A DNA stretch of 64,000 bases from Halomonas sp. GD1P12 (GTDB taxonomy: Bacteria > Pseudomonadota > Gammaproteobacteria > Pseudomonadales > Halomonadaceae), in the NCBI RefSeq assembly GCF_025725645.1, contig NZ_CP107007.1, positions 2,232,001-2,296,000 on the forward strand. The letters run 5' to 3'. The notes beneath the pieces are model-generated. The model made no database searches and was not told the origin of the DNA. It worked only from the letters and a program-made list of their open reading frames with translations. The translations under genes and the position numbers were made by a program. Of the stretch, positions 55,308 through 63,960 are shown piece by piece; positions within the stretch are counted from its first letter, which is position 1, and every line of letters starts with the position of its first letter.

Positions 55308-56279
55308 ATGAAGATATGTAACCTGTACGCCGCTCCCCTTCTGTCAGCGCTGATGCTTTCTGGCGCTGCACAGGCACAATACTCAGCAGCCGACGAAATC
55401 AAGGTACTGCAAGGGTTCAAGGCAGGTGGCGGTAGCGACACCCTGGCTCAGCTGACGCAGCCATTTTTACGCGAAACGCTGGGGGTGGAGTTCATTAACG
55501 AGTACATGCCAGGCGCCACGGGTGCGATAGCCTGGACCCGGCTGACCCACCAATCACCCAACGATGGTAGCGTTATCAGCATCACCAACACGCCCATGCT
55601 AATGACGAACTACATCATGAATGACGCCATCAACTACTCGATCGAGCAGTTGACGCCCATCGCCAACGTCGTCACCGACCCAGGCATTATTGTGGTGCCG
55701 GCAAATAGCCCTTATCAAACAGTCGAGGATTTATTCGCCGCGGCCGAAGAACGCCCGGGGCAGATCACCGTGGCGAACTCAGGGGTGGGGGGCGATGACT
55801 TTTTCTCCACCATCATGATCGAAAAAGCGACCGGGCTTTCTTTCCAGAAAGTCCCTTTCCAGGGTGACGGTCCCTCGGCCACAGCGGCGCTGGGCAGCAA
55901 GGTCGACGCCAGCTTCAACAACCTGGGCAACGTTTTTGGCCACATTCAGTCGGGTAGCTTACGCCCGCTGGCCATATTCACCGAGGAGCGTTTGGATATC
56001 CTGCCGGATGTGCCCACGTTGATGGAAAAAGACATCGATGTCGTGGCGGGCTCTTCACGTGGCTATAGTGCCCCGGCGGACATTCCTGATGAGGCGCGTG
56101 ATGAGCTGATCGCTGCCTTCGAAGCCCTCCGCGATAATGAAGAGTTCCAGGCAACTGCTGAAGAACGTGCCATGGTTCTCGATATCCGCACCGGGGATGA
56201 CTACGGCCAAATGATCCAGAACATGGAAGCCGAGTTTGAAGAGATCTGGGCAGAGGTCAAGGATGAGGTCAATCAGTAA
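55308..56279 (+). CDS. Tripartite tricarboxylate transporter solute-binding protein (TctC/Bug family)
   Basis: A 323-residue periplasmic protein with a signal peptide (KICNLYAAPLLSALMLSGAAQA). Bug-family features: VLQGFKAGGGSDTLAQLTQPFLRETLGVEF, the ligand loop PGATGAIAWTRL, NSGVGGDDFFSTIMIEKATG, FQGDGPSATAALGSKVDASFNNLGNV and DVPTLMEKDI. These proteins bind carboxylates such as citrate, tartrate or sugar acids. GAGGAA precedes the ATG. First gene of tctCBA and the downstream enzyme genes. Confidence 0.9.
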   Translation: MKICNLYAAPLLSALMLSGAAQAQYSAADEIKVLQGFKAGGGSDTLAQLTQPFLRETLGVEFINEYMPGATGAIAWTRLTHQSPNDGSVISITNTPMLMTNYIMNDAINYSIEQLTPIANVVTDPGIIVVPANSPYQTVEDLFAAAEERPGQITVANSGVGGDDFFSTIMIEKATGLSFQKVPFQGDGPSATAALGSKVDASFNNLGNVFGHIQSGSLRPLAIFTEERLDILPDVPTLMEKDIDVVAGSSRGYSAPADIPDEARDELIAAFEALRDNEEFQATAEERAMVLDIRTGDDYGQMIQNMEAEFEEIWAEVKDEVNQ

Positions 56280-56326
56280 GCTGTTAAAGGGGCACGGGTA
56301 TTCGACGATCGTTAATGGGGTGTGAA

Positions 56327-56827
56327 ATGAACATAAGTCGTTTGGTCTTGGGCGTATTTGCCATTGGAGTAGCCGCGGCCTTTTTCATCACTGCGCTGGG
56401 CTATCCGGCTAAAGCGGCGAACATGCCCCTTATTTATTCGGTTGTCGTGGCCCTGTTGGGCGCGGCGATGGTAGGCCAAGAGGTGCTGGGTATTCTGCGC
56501 CGCCGTCAGGCACCCATTGACGGGGCAGCAACGCCCGGAAGCGATGCCTTTGCGGAAGAAGCAGTCAGCGACGAGGTCACACACCGCAAGCCATGGAAGG
56601 CGATGTTGGTTTTCCTGCTGGCCGCGGTTTACCTCTACAGCATTTCGATTATGGGGTACCTGATCGCGACAGTGAGCTTCATGGTCCTGGCATTAACGAT
56701 GATAGGCCATGTCTCCTGGCGTTTTGCAGCAATAGGTATCGTGCTGCTGGTCGCGGTGGTGTGTGCGGTGTTCATCGGCTTTTTGGGCCTGCCCGTATCG
56801 CTACTGCCGCCCCCGTTCTCCTCATAA
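56327..56827 (+). CDS. Tripartite tricarboxylate transporter small permease (TctB family)
   Basis: A 166-residue protein with four hydrophobic segments (about 5-25, 38-56, 85-105 and 108-160 in two spans), the pattern of TctB. TctB proteins diverge widely, so the call rests on size, topology and position between tctC and tctA. The ATG at 56327 follows GGGGTG; an ATG four codons earlier is less well placed. Confidence 0.82.
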   Translation: MNISRLVLGVFAIGVAAAFFITALGYPAKAANMPLIYSVVVALLGAAMVGQEVLGILRRRQAPIDGAATPGSDAFAEEAVSDEVTHRKPWKAMLVFLLAAVYLYSISIMGYLIATVSFMVLALTMIGHVSWRFAAIGIVLLVAVVCAVFIGFLGLPVSLLPPPFSS

Positions 56828-56962
56828 CGACGAAGCTCCTTATAACTACAACGCTTCTCATCATGACAATTAAATAACTTTGATCCCCGCTCTTACTGCC
56901 TGGTAACCCATTGCAGCGAGCCGGGGGCAAGTGTCTGACGCAGGCTTTTGGAGTCTAGTCAT

Positions 56963-58465
56963 ATGGATAATCTCGTTCTGGTGGGCCTGAGTAATGTCCT
57001 CTCGTTCGCCAATATTGGCCTCATACTGGGCGGTACCCTTTTAGGGTTATTCGTCGGGGCCATGCCTGGGCTTTCAGCCACCATGGCGTTGGCGCTGCTG
57101 TTACCGCTAACTTTTGGTATGAATCCAGCATCAGGTCTTAGCATGCTGGCCTCACTTTATGTGGGTGCTTCCTACGGTGGCTCTATCGCCGCCATTTTGT
57201 TGAAGACCCCCGGCACCCCCTCTGCCGCCGCGACGGTACTCGATGGTTTTCCGCTTTCCCAACAGGGCCAGGCCGGTAAAGCGTTGGGCGTTTCGTTATT
57301 TGCATCGTTTATCGGAGGACTGCTAAGCGGCATCGCCCTGCTCACCGCAGCGCCGCTGCTCGGCGTATTGGTGCTCAAATTCGGCCCTATCGAGCTGTTT
57401 GCCATTGCCGTATTGGGTATCACCATTATTGGGTCGCTCTCCCAAGGTTCGGTGATCAGTGGCCTGCTTTCAGGTGCGCTGGGGCTTTTGTTGAGCACGG
57501 TCGGCATGGACTTGATCACCGGTACGCCAAGAATGACGTTCGATGTGATCAACCTGTTCTCGGGTATCGAGTTCACCGTTGCGCTGATCGGACTTTTCTC
57601 GATTCCCCAAGCCTTGATATTGATCGAGAATGCTCATGGTACCCAGAAGACGGCCAGCAAGATCACCGACCGGTTGATTCCGCCGCTCGCCGAAATTCGT
57701 CGCTTACTTCCCAATATCTTCCGCTCCAGCGGCATCGGTATCGTTACGGGCCTCATTCCAGGCACCGGGGGCGATACCGCCAGCTGGTTTGCCTACAACG
57801 AGGCCAAGCGCTTCGCTAAAGACAAGAGCCGCTTCGGCAAAGGGGATATCTCAGGGGTCGCGGCCCCTGAAGCCGCAAACAATGCGGTGGTTGGTGGCGC
57901 CTTGATACCCACCATTGCGCTGGGCATACCCGGCAGTTCCTCGACCGCGATTCTTTTGGGCGCGCTAATGGTACAGGGCATTCTGCCCGGGCCGAACCTG
58001 CTAACCGATTACGGGGATGTTACCTACACCCTAATTTGGGCAGTGATTTTCGCCAATATCGGCCTGCTGCTGGTGGGGCTGTTGTTCACTCGGCTTTGCG
58101 TCAGCGTAACGCGCGTACCCGATAGTTTTGTCGCCTGCTCCATCATTACGCTTTGCGTGATTGGTGCCTTTGCCATCAATAACAGCTTGTTTGAGGTGGG
58201 GTTGATGCTGGGCTTCGGGCTATTTGGTTACTGGATGAATAAGGCCGGCGTATCGCCCGCACCCATGGTCATCGGCCTAATTCTTGGCCCGGTCATGGAA
58301 ACCAGCTACCAGCAATCGATGCTGATAGGACAAGGCAACATTAGCATATTCTTGACAAGCCCTATCGCCGTGGTGCTGCTCTGTATTGCCTTGCTGTCGG
58401 TACTCCAAGCCACCCCTTTCTTTCGTTGGATACGGGCACCGTTTCGCAAGCGTGCTCAGGCTTAA
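56963..58465 (+). CDS. Tripartite tricarboxylate transporter large permease (TctA family)
   Basis: A 500-residue permease with about 11-12 membrane segments. TctA marks: GLFVGAMPGLSATMALALLLPLTFGM (about 28-55), YVGASYGGSIAAILLKTPGTPSAAATVLDGFPLSQQGQAGKALG-type sequence (60-105), GIVTGLIPGTGGDTASWFAYNEAKRFAK, GVAAPEAANNAVVGGALIPTIALGIPGSSSTAILLGAL. GGAG precedes the ATG at 56963. The 135-bp gap after tctB holds no gene. Transport should be driven by sodium or proton gradient. Confidence 0.93.
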   Translation: MDNLVLVGLSNVLSFANIGLILGGTLLGLFVGAMPGLSATMALALLLPLTFGMNPASGLSMLASLYVGASYGGSIAAILLKTPGTPSAAATVLDGFPLSQQGQAGKALGVSLFASFIGGLLSGIALLTAAPLLGVLVLKFGPIELFAIAVLGITIIGSLSQGSVISGLLSGALGLLLSTVGMDLITGTPRMTFDVINLFSGIEFTVALIGLFSIPQALILIENAHGTQKTASKITDRLIPPLAEIRRLLPNIFRSSGIGIVTGLIPGTGGDTASWFAYNEAKRFAKDKSRFGKGDISGVAAPEAANNAVVGGALIPTIALGIPGSSSTAILLGALMVQGILPGPNLLTDYGDVTYTLIWAVIFANIGLLLVGLLFTRLCVSVTRVPDSFVACSIITLCVIGAFAINNSLFEVGLMLGFGLFGYWMNKAGVSPAPMVIGLILGPVMETSYQQSMLIGQGNISIFLTSPIAVVLLCIALLSVLQATPFFRWIRAPFRKRAQA

Positions 58466-58493
58466 AAAACTAATTTAAATTCGAGGCTTCATT

Positions 58494-59615
58494 ATGACAA
58501 CGATAACGGACGTGCGTACTCGAACAGTCAGTATACCGCTGGATAACCCCACCAGTTTTTCCAATCGACAGGTCCTCAAGCGCGACTACGTGTTGGTCGA
58601 AGTGGTGGGCGATGATGGCTATAAGGGTATTGGCTTTTGCTACGGCGGTAACAATGCGGGCTCTCTCGTCGCCAATGCCGTTAGAGAGCTGCTCGCGCCA
58701 GTACTCCTGGGCAAGGACGCCCATGCGACCGAAGCCCTGTGGCAAGCCATGTACCAGGAATCGCTGCTGCATGGTCGCAGCGGTTCGGTCATGCGCGCCA
58801 TTAGTATTCTGGATACCGCCCTTTGGGATCGTAACGCTCGCGCCGCGAACCTTCCGCTCTATAAGTACCTGGGCGCAAGCGACTCGGTCAGCGTGCCGGC
58901 CTACGCCAGCGGTGGCTACTACTTGGAGGGCAAGACACCCGACATGCTCGGCCAGGAAATGGCCGGTTACGTGGCACAAGGTTTTAAAGCCGTGAAGATG
59001 AAAGTAGGCCGAGAAGATTTGGCTGGAGAAGAAGCGAGACTGGCGGCCGTACGCGAGGCAGTAGGCCCGGATGTACAGGTGATGATGGATGCCAACAATG
59101 CCTGGCAGGACCTACCTTCAGCATTGAACTTCATGCGCATGGCCGAACCCTATACCCCTTTCTGGATCGAGGAGCCGTTCAGCCCGGACGACACCGACAA
59201 CCATCGCCGCTTGGCAGAGCGTACCCCCGTACCAGTAGCCACAGGTGAAATCGAAGCGGGACGTTGGCGCTTCAAGGAGTTGCTGGAAAAAGAAGCCGCC
59301 ATGATTTTACAAACCGATGCAGCCGTATGTGGAGGCATTACCGAGTTTCGACGCATTGCCGCCACCGCCGCCAGTTTCGGCGTCGATGTCTATCCCCACT
59401 GGTTCCACGACCTGCATGTCCATTTGGTTGCCTCAGCGCCTAACGTCAAAATGGTCGAGTTCTTTGCTGATGACCAGGTTCTTAACTTCAGGCGTTTAGT
59501 GGATACGCAGCTGGAATTCGCCGACGGCCAGTTACTGCTACCCACGGCGCCAGGTCTTGGCTTCGACTTCGATCAATCGGCGCTTGAACGCTACGCCATT
59601 GAGCCCTGGCGCTAA
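58494..59615 (+). CDS. Mandelate racemase/enolase-superfamily enzyme (MR subgroup), racemase or acid-sugar dehydratase
   Basis: A 373-residue enolase-superfamily enzyme. Catalytic K168/K170 (FKAVKMKVG), metal ligands D199 (MMDANNAW), E226 (FWIEEPF) and E252 (ATGEIEAG), and a His/Asp dyad H302 (YPHWFHD) with D275 (LQTDAAVCGG), 27 residues apart as in mandelate racemase. Having both base positions, it could racemise an alpha-hydroxyacid or dehydrate an acid sugar. The substrate is not evident. It lies 28 bp after tctA and 62 bp before the DHDPS-like gene. Confidence 0.87.
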   Translation: MTTITDVRTRTVSIPLDNPTSFSNRQVLKRDYVLVEVVGDDGYKGIGFCYGGNNAGSLVANAVRELLAPVLLGKDAHATEALWQAMYQESLLHGRSGSVMRAISILDTALWDRNARAANLPLYKYLGASDSVSVPAYASGGYYLEGKTPDMLGQEMAGYVAQGFKAVKMKVGREDLAGEEARLAAVREAVGPDVQVMMDANNAWQDLPSALNFMRMAEPYTPFWIEEPFSPDDTDNHRRLAERTPVPVATGEIEAGRWRFKELLEKEAAMILQTDAAVCGGITEFRRIAATAASFGVDVYPHWFHDLHVHLVASAPNVKMVEFFADDQVLNFRRLVDTQLEFADGQLLLPTAPGLGFDFDQSALERYAIEPWR

Positions 59616-59677
59616 GTTTTTTATTAAAGATCGCGTTCTATTAAAACGAGCGTTCTACCAATAACAAGGAAAACATC

Positions 59678-60607
59678 ATGCCCCAAGCAAATGGCGACGT
59701 TTGGTCACCGGTCATCACCCCTTTCAACGCCGACCTGGCACCGCACACCAAGCGCTTTGTCTCGCATTGCCAGTGGCTTCACTCGAATGGTGTTGGGCTG
59801 GCCATTTTCGGCACCAACTCCGAAGCCAACTCCATGTCCGTCGTTGAAAAACAGGCGCTGTTAAAAGCATTGGTGGATGGCGGCGTCGACCCTGCCCGAG
59901 TCATGCCGGGCACGGGGGCCTGTTCGATCGATGACTGTGTGGCGCTCACCCAGGATGCTGTTACCCTGGGCTGTGCGGGTGTACTGATGTTACCGCCCTT
60001 CTACTATAAAGGCGTCAGCGACGAAGGCTTGTTTCGCTACTTTAGCCAGGTCATCAATCGCATCGATGATTCACGCCTTCGTATCTACCTTTACCATATT
60101 CCCCCGGTCACCCAGGTACCGCTCTCTTTTGACCTGATCGAGCGCTTGCGTGAGGCGTTCCCAGGTATCATTGCCGGCATCAAGGATAGCGGTGGCGATT
60201 GGGCCCATACCCAGGCGTTAGTCGAGCGCTTTGCTAGCGACGATTTTGCCGTGTATGCGGGCAGCGAACGTTTTCTGTTGGATACGCTACGGGCAGGTGG
60301 CGCTGGCTGTATCAGCGCGACGGCAAATGTTAACCCGTCAGCCATCATCGACGTAGCCCAGCACTGGCAACAAGACGATCCCGACGAGCGTCAGCGGCGT
60401 CTAAACGTGATCCGCGATTTATTCGAAAAGTATCCGTTGATTCCAGCGATGAAAGCCGCGACTGCGCACTTCTCGGGCATTACCGATTGGCAGCGCGTGC
60501 GCCCCCCTTTAGTAGAGCTCGATGATCAAAAAGCCTCTGAGCTCATCACGTTGCTTCATGAAGCAGGGTTTAATATGGAAGGGCTGGATGAGGCGAAACA
60601 TGGCTGA
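59678..60607 (+). CDS. DHDPS/NAL-family lyase or dehydratase
   Basis: A 309-residue class I aldolase-fold protein. The Schiff-base Lys is K169 (IAGIKDSGGDW), the partner Tyr Y139 (IYLYHIPP), and the carboxylate loop FGTNSEANSMS replaces the GTTGE of true DHDPS. In context it probably cleaves or dehydrates a 2-keto-3-deoxy acid made by the IlvD/Edd or enolase-type dehydratase, as L-2-keto-3-deoxyarabonate dehydratase does. Lysine biosynthesis is unlikely. AAGGAAAA precedes the ATG; the end overlaps the next gene by eight bases. Confidence 0.87.
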   Translation: MPQANGDVWSPVITPFNADLAPHTKRFVSHCQWLHSNGVGLAIFGTNSEANSMSVVEKQALLKALVDGGVDPARVMPGTGACSIDDCVALTQDAVTLGCAGVLMLPPFYYKGVSDEGLFRYFSQVINRIDDSRLRIYLYHIPPVTQVPLSFDLIERLREAFPGIIAGIKDSGGDWAHTQALVERFASDDFAVYAGSERFLLDTLRAGGAGCISATANVNPSAIIDVAQHWQQDDPDERQRRLNVIRDLFEKYPLIPAMKAATAHFSGITDWQRVRPPLVELDDQKASELITLLHEAGFNMEGLDEAKHG

Positions 60608-61616
60608 GAAACCCCAAAAATGGCGTGTCGTTGCCCTGCGGCGACTTAGCGATGCCCAGCTTGCAGCGCTTTCCCAGGTCGCCGAGGTGACCTATTTCGA
60701 AGACTTGAACAGCTCAAACCAGGCCGATTTTTTATTGGCGCTTTCAAAGGCTCACGCTTTGATTGGCGGCAAGCTCGAACTCGATGAAGCCATGCTCGAG
60801 CAAGCGCCGCAGCTACAAGTAGTTGCTACCATTTCGGTAGGTTATGACCACCTGCCTCTCCACGCACTGAACCAGCGCGGCATTTTAGTATGCAATACGC
60901 CCGATGTATTGACCGAAACCACCGCCGACACGGCGTTTGCACTCATTATGGCGGTTCAGCGGCGGCTGGTGGAACTGGCGAACCTGGTTCGCGAGGGTGA
61001 CTGGCGTGCCCATATCGGTATCGAGCATTTCGGCATTGATGTGCATGGTAAAACCTTAGGCATTGTGGGGGCAGGCCGCATTGGTGCAGCGATTGCCAAG
61101 CGCGGGGCGCTGGGTTTTGGTATGCCCATTCTCTATACCTCCGCATCATCCAAACCTGAGCTCGAGCAGCGCCTGGGCGCACAGCGGCGCACCCTCGATG
61201 AACTGCTGGCAGAGGCAGATATCGTCTGCCTCTGCGTGCCCTATAACACTGATACACACCATTTTATCGACGCCGACGCCTTGGCGCGCATGAAACCAAC
61301 GGCCGCTCTCGTCAACGTGGCGAGAGGCAAGGTGGTCGATGAATCGGCGCTGATCGATGCCCTTCGCTACAGCAAAATTCGTGCAGCGGGGCTCGATGTT
61401 TTCGCCCAGGAGCCGCTATCCGCCGACTCCCCCTTGAGTACCATGCACAATGTGGTGGCAACGCCCCACATCGGTTCTGCCACCCATGAAACGCGTACCG
61501 CTATGGCGCAATTGGCCGTCGATAACCTGTTGAGCGTGCTCACCGGCCACGGCTCACGCAATGGTGTTAATGAAGATACCTGCCAACGCGTTGCCAATGC
61601 TGCCAAGGAGACATGA
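60600..61616 (+). CDS. D-isomer-specific 2-hydroxyacid dehydrogenase (second copy)
   Basis: A 338-residue NAD(P)-dependent dehydrogenase closely related to that at 12761-13735: the stretches ILVCNTPDVLTETTADTAFALIM, IDVHGKTLGIVGAGRIGAAIAKRGALGFG, LVNVARGKVVDESALIDAL and TPHIGSATHETRTAMAQLAVDN are nearly shared. Catalytic Arg, Glu and His are present. It begins inside the end of the DHDPS-like gene (ATGGCTGA overlap) and overlaps the FMN dehydrogenase start (ATGA), so the three are tightly coupled. It likely reduces a 2-keto acid to the D-2-hydroxyacid. Confidence 0.87.
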   Translation: MAEKPQKWRVVALRRLSDAQLAALSQVAEVTYFEDLNSSNQADFLLALSKAHALIGGKLELDEAMLEQAPQLQVVATISVGYDHLPLHALNQRGILVCNTPDVLTETTADTAFALIMAVQRRLVELANLVREGDWRAHIGIEHFGIDVHGKTLGIVGAGRIGAAIAKRGALGFGMPILYTSASSKPELEQRLGAQRRTLDELLAEADIVCLCVPYNTDTHHFIDADALARMKPTAALVNVARGKVVDESALIDALRYSKIRAAGLDVFAQEPLSADSPLSTMHNVVATPHIGSATHETRTAMAQLAVDNLLSVLTGHGSRNGVNEDTCQRVANAAKET

Positions 61617-62791
61617 TGCCCCGACATCTGGAACGCATCCTGAGCCTCGATGATTTCGAGCGTGAAGCACGGCGCTATTTACCGCGTCCCCTTTTTGGCT
61701 ATGTGGCAAGCGTGGCCGAAGACGGTCATACGGCCCGCGCGAGCCGTGAAGCCTTCGATGCCTACGCGTTTCTACCTCGGTCGCTGATCAACGTCTCGGG
61801 CGTTTCGACGCACACAGAGCTTTTTGGCCATCGCTATGCCTACCCGTTCGGTATAGCCCCCATGGGCATTAGCGCCCTCACCGCTTATAGGGGCGATCAG
61901 GTATTGGCCCGAGCGGCATCCAAAGCGAGCATTCCCATGGTTGTCAGCGGCACCTCGCTGATACCCATGGAAGATTTGGCGGGGCCGAACGGCTCGGATT
62001 GGTTTCAAGCCTATCTTCCCGGCACGCTGGAGGAAATCGATGCGCTGCTTGCGCGTGTTGAGCACGCCGGGTTCAGCAAACTGGTGATCACTGTCGATTA
62101 TGCCGTGCCGCCCAATCCCGAGAACCACCGCCGTGCTGGCTTTTCATCGCCATTACGTCCTGGTCCCAGGCTTGCCTGGGACGGGCTGATGCGCCCCCGC
62201 TGGCTATTCGGAACGTTTCTGAAAACCTTGTGGCATCACGGCGTACCACACTTCGAGAACAACGCCGCCGTGCGCGGCGTGCCGGTACTGGCTAAAAACG
62301 CTAACCGGGATTTCTCGGGCCGTCGACACCTGGATTGGTCGACTCTGGATCAGGTTCGCTCGCGCTGGAAGGGAGCACTTGTGGTCAAAGGGATTTTGCA
62401 CCCCGAAGACGCACGGCGGGCGGTCAGTGCCGGCGCCGATGGCTTGATTGTTTCCAACCACGGCGGCCGCCAGCTCGATGGTACGGTCGCACCGCTCACC
62501 ATGTTACCCGAGGTACTGAACGCAGTTCAGGGTGCCGTGCCTGTCATGATCGACGGTAGTTTCCGGCGGGGCAGCCAGGTACTCAAGGCACTGTCATTAG
62601 GTGCCCATTTCGTATTCCTCGGCCGCCCTTTTAATTACGCCGCCAGCATCGCTGGTGAAGCCGGAGTAGAGAAAGCTATTACGCTACTGGGAAGTGAACT
62701 AGAGCGGAATATGGCACTGCTGGGTGTAAGAGGGATGGATGAATTATCGACGGGGTTGTTACGCTATCATCGGTGTACGGAAAGTGAGTGA
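61613..62791 (+). CDS. FMN-dependent alpha-hydroxyacid dehydrogenase/oxidase (second copy)
   Basis: A 392-residue LldD/glycolate-oxidase-family flavoprotein. FGIAPMGISALTAYRGDQ, DWFQAYLP, LVITVDYAVPPNPENHRRAGF, active-site LIVSNHGGRQLDGTVAPL and FMN site VMIDGSFRRGSQVLKALSLGAHFVFLGRPF are present. It oxidises an L-2-hydroxyacid to the keto acid. Start ATGATG: 61613 overlaps the upstream stop; 61616 is possible. It ends the tctCBA-enolase-DHDPS-dehydrogenase operon. I see no terminator in the 84 bases before the tRNA gene. Confidence 0.88.
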   Translation: MMPRHLERILSLDDFEREARRYLPRPLFGYVASVAEDGHTARASREAFDAYAFLPRSLINVSGVSTHTELFGHRYAYPFGIAPMGISALTAYRGDQVLARAASKASIPMVVSGTSLIPMEDLAGPNGSDWFQAYLPGTLEEIDALLARVEHAGFSKLVITVDYAVPPNPENHRRAGFSSPLRPGPRLAWDGLMRPRWLFGTFLKTLWHHGVPHFENNAAVRGVPVLAKNANRDFSGRRHLDWSTLDQVRSRWKGALVVKGILHPEDARRAVSAGADGLIVSNHGGRQLDGTVAPLTMLPEVLNAVQGAVPVMIDGSFRRGSQVLKALSLGAHFVFLGRPFNYAASIAGEAGVEKAITLLGSELERNMALLGVRGMDELSTGLLRYHRCTESE

Positions 62792-62875
62792 TAGCCATCA
62801 GCGAGGAAACAATGCCCGCGCGTTTTAGAGGACGGTGGCTTCGAGTGCTGTTTAGAAAGCTAGGTCTACGGGATA

Positions 62876-62952
62876 TGGCGTCCCTGGCAGGAGTCGAACC
62901 TGCGACCTGCCGCTTAGGAGGCGGCTGCTCTATCCTACTGAGCTACAGGGAC
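62876..62952 (-). tRNA. tRNA-Arg (anticodon CCU), CCA encoded
   Basis: A 77-base cloverleaf on the minus strand. The acceptor stem GTCCCTG/CAGGGAC, D-arm GAGC-type (AGCTCAGTAGGATAGAGC), anticodon stem GCCGC/GCGGC with loop CTCCTAA (anticodon CCT), T-arm GCAGG-TTCGACT-CCTGC, discriminator G and encoded CCA are all present. It reads AGG codons. It stands alone between a catabolic operon and a permease gene. Confidence 0.96.
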
Positions 62953-63012
62953 GTGGGCGGGTAAAGCGGCGCGTAGTATAGCGCGCCGGTGAAGTGAGGC
63001 CAACCAGCCTGC

Positions 63013-63960
63013 TTAAATCCAGCCTAATAGACGCAGGGCGAAGATGCCGAGTGTGATGGTGAGGCTCGCCATGATGGTAGTGAGCGCGATGATGTTCGCG
63101 GCCAAAGTCACATTGCCGCCCATGGCCTTGGCCATGACGAAGCTGGCGGCGGCGGTGGGGCTTGCAAAGAACAGGAATAGAAGGCCCAGCTGCTCGTCTG
63201 TAAACCCGCACAGCCAAGCCGCGAACGTCGATACCGCGGGCAGTACGATCATTTTCATTACGCTCGAACTCAGCGCAACGGCCCGACCGTCGCGCAGGCT
63301 GGCCGCCGACAGCGTGGCACCGATACAGATCAGCGCCAGCGGCAGTGTCAACGAGGCGAAGTAGTTGCCCGAGGTCATGACCCAGCGGGGAAGCTCGACA
63401 GACAGCGCTGTAAATGGAATTGCCAGCAGCACAGAGATGATCAAGGGATTGGTGGCAATTTTTTTGAGCAGGCTGGACCAACGTGTGGTTTGGCCGGACT
63501 GATAGGCCGAGAGTACCCACACCGACAGTACGTTATAGAGCACGATGACCAGCCCCAGTAAAAGGCTGCCCGCCGAGAGACCGTAGTTACCGTACATGCC
63601 GGCGGCCAATGCCAGCCCCACTACGCCGCCATTGCCTCTAAACGCCCCCTGCACGTAGATGCCTCGCTCTTCATAGGGCACGCGGTAGTATGCCCACAGC
63701 CAGCTGGCGAAAAATTGGGCGAGCGTGGCCAGAGCAAAGAACAGCAGCAGCGGTATATCCAGCGCCACGCCCATATCCGCTTTTATGAGGCTTAAAAAAA
63801 TCAGCGTGGGGAGCGTGGCACGAAACACGAGTGTGGACGCGGTCGACACGAAGGCGCGGTCGATCAACCGGAGGCGTTTCAGCACGATGCCTAAAAACAC
63901 CATGGCGAAAACCGGCAGGGTTATATCCAGCGTACGTGCGAATAGCTCTATCAGGTTCAC
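63013..63960 (-). CDS. AEC-family (auxin efflux carrier) permease
   Basis: A 315-residue inner-membrane protein with ten hydrophobic segments in two groups of five, the AEC/bile-acid-carrier topology. It starts LFARTLDITLPVFAMVFLGIVLKRLRLIDRAFVSTASTLVFRATLPTLIFLSL and has the conserved FRGNGGVVGLALAAGMYG and the LPLALICIGATLS segment of the second half. Bacterial members often carry malonate, malate or lactate-like acids; the substrate here is unknown, though the hydroxyacid cluster on the other side of the tRNA is suggestive. ATG at 63960. Confidence 0.88.
   Translation of the reverse strand: MNLIELFARTLDITLPVFAMVFLGIVLKRLRLIDRAFVSTASTLVFRATLPTLIFLSLIKADMGVALDIPLLLFFALATLAQFFASWLWAYYRVPYEERGIYVQGAFRGNGGVVGLALAAGMYGNYGLSAGSLLLGLVIVLYNVLSVWVLSAYQSGQTTRWSSLLKKIATNPLIISVLLAIPFTALSVELPRWVMTSGNYFASLTLPLALICIGATLSAASLRDGRAVALSSSVMKMIVLPAVSTFAAWLCGFTDEQLGLLFLFFASPTAAASFVMAKAMGGNVTLAANIIALTTIMASLTITLGIFALRLLGWI

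Noticed and set aside
59678..60607. Annotation as dapA (lysine biosynthesis)
   Set aside because: The GTTGE loop is replaced by GTNSE and the gene sits in a catabolic operon, so a keto-acid lyase or dehydratase is more likely.
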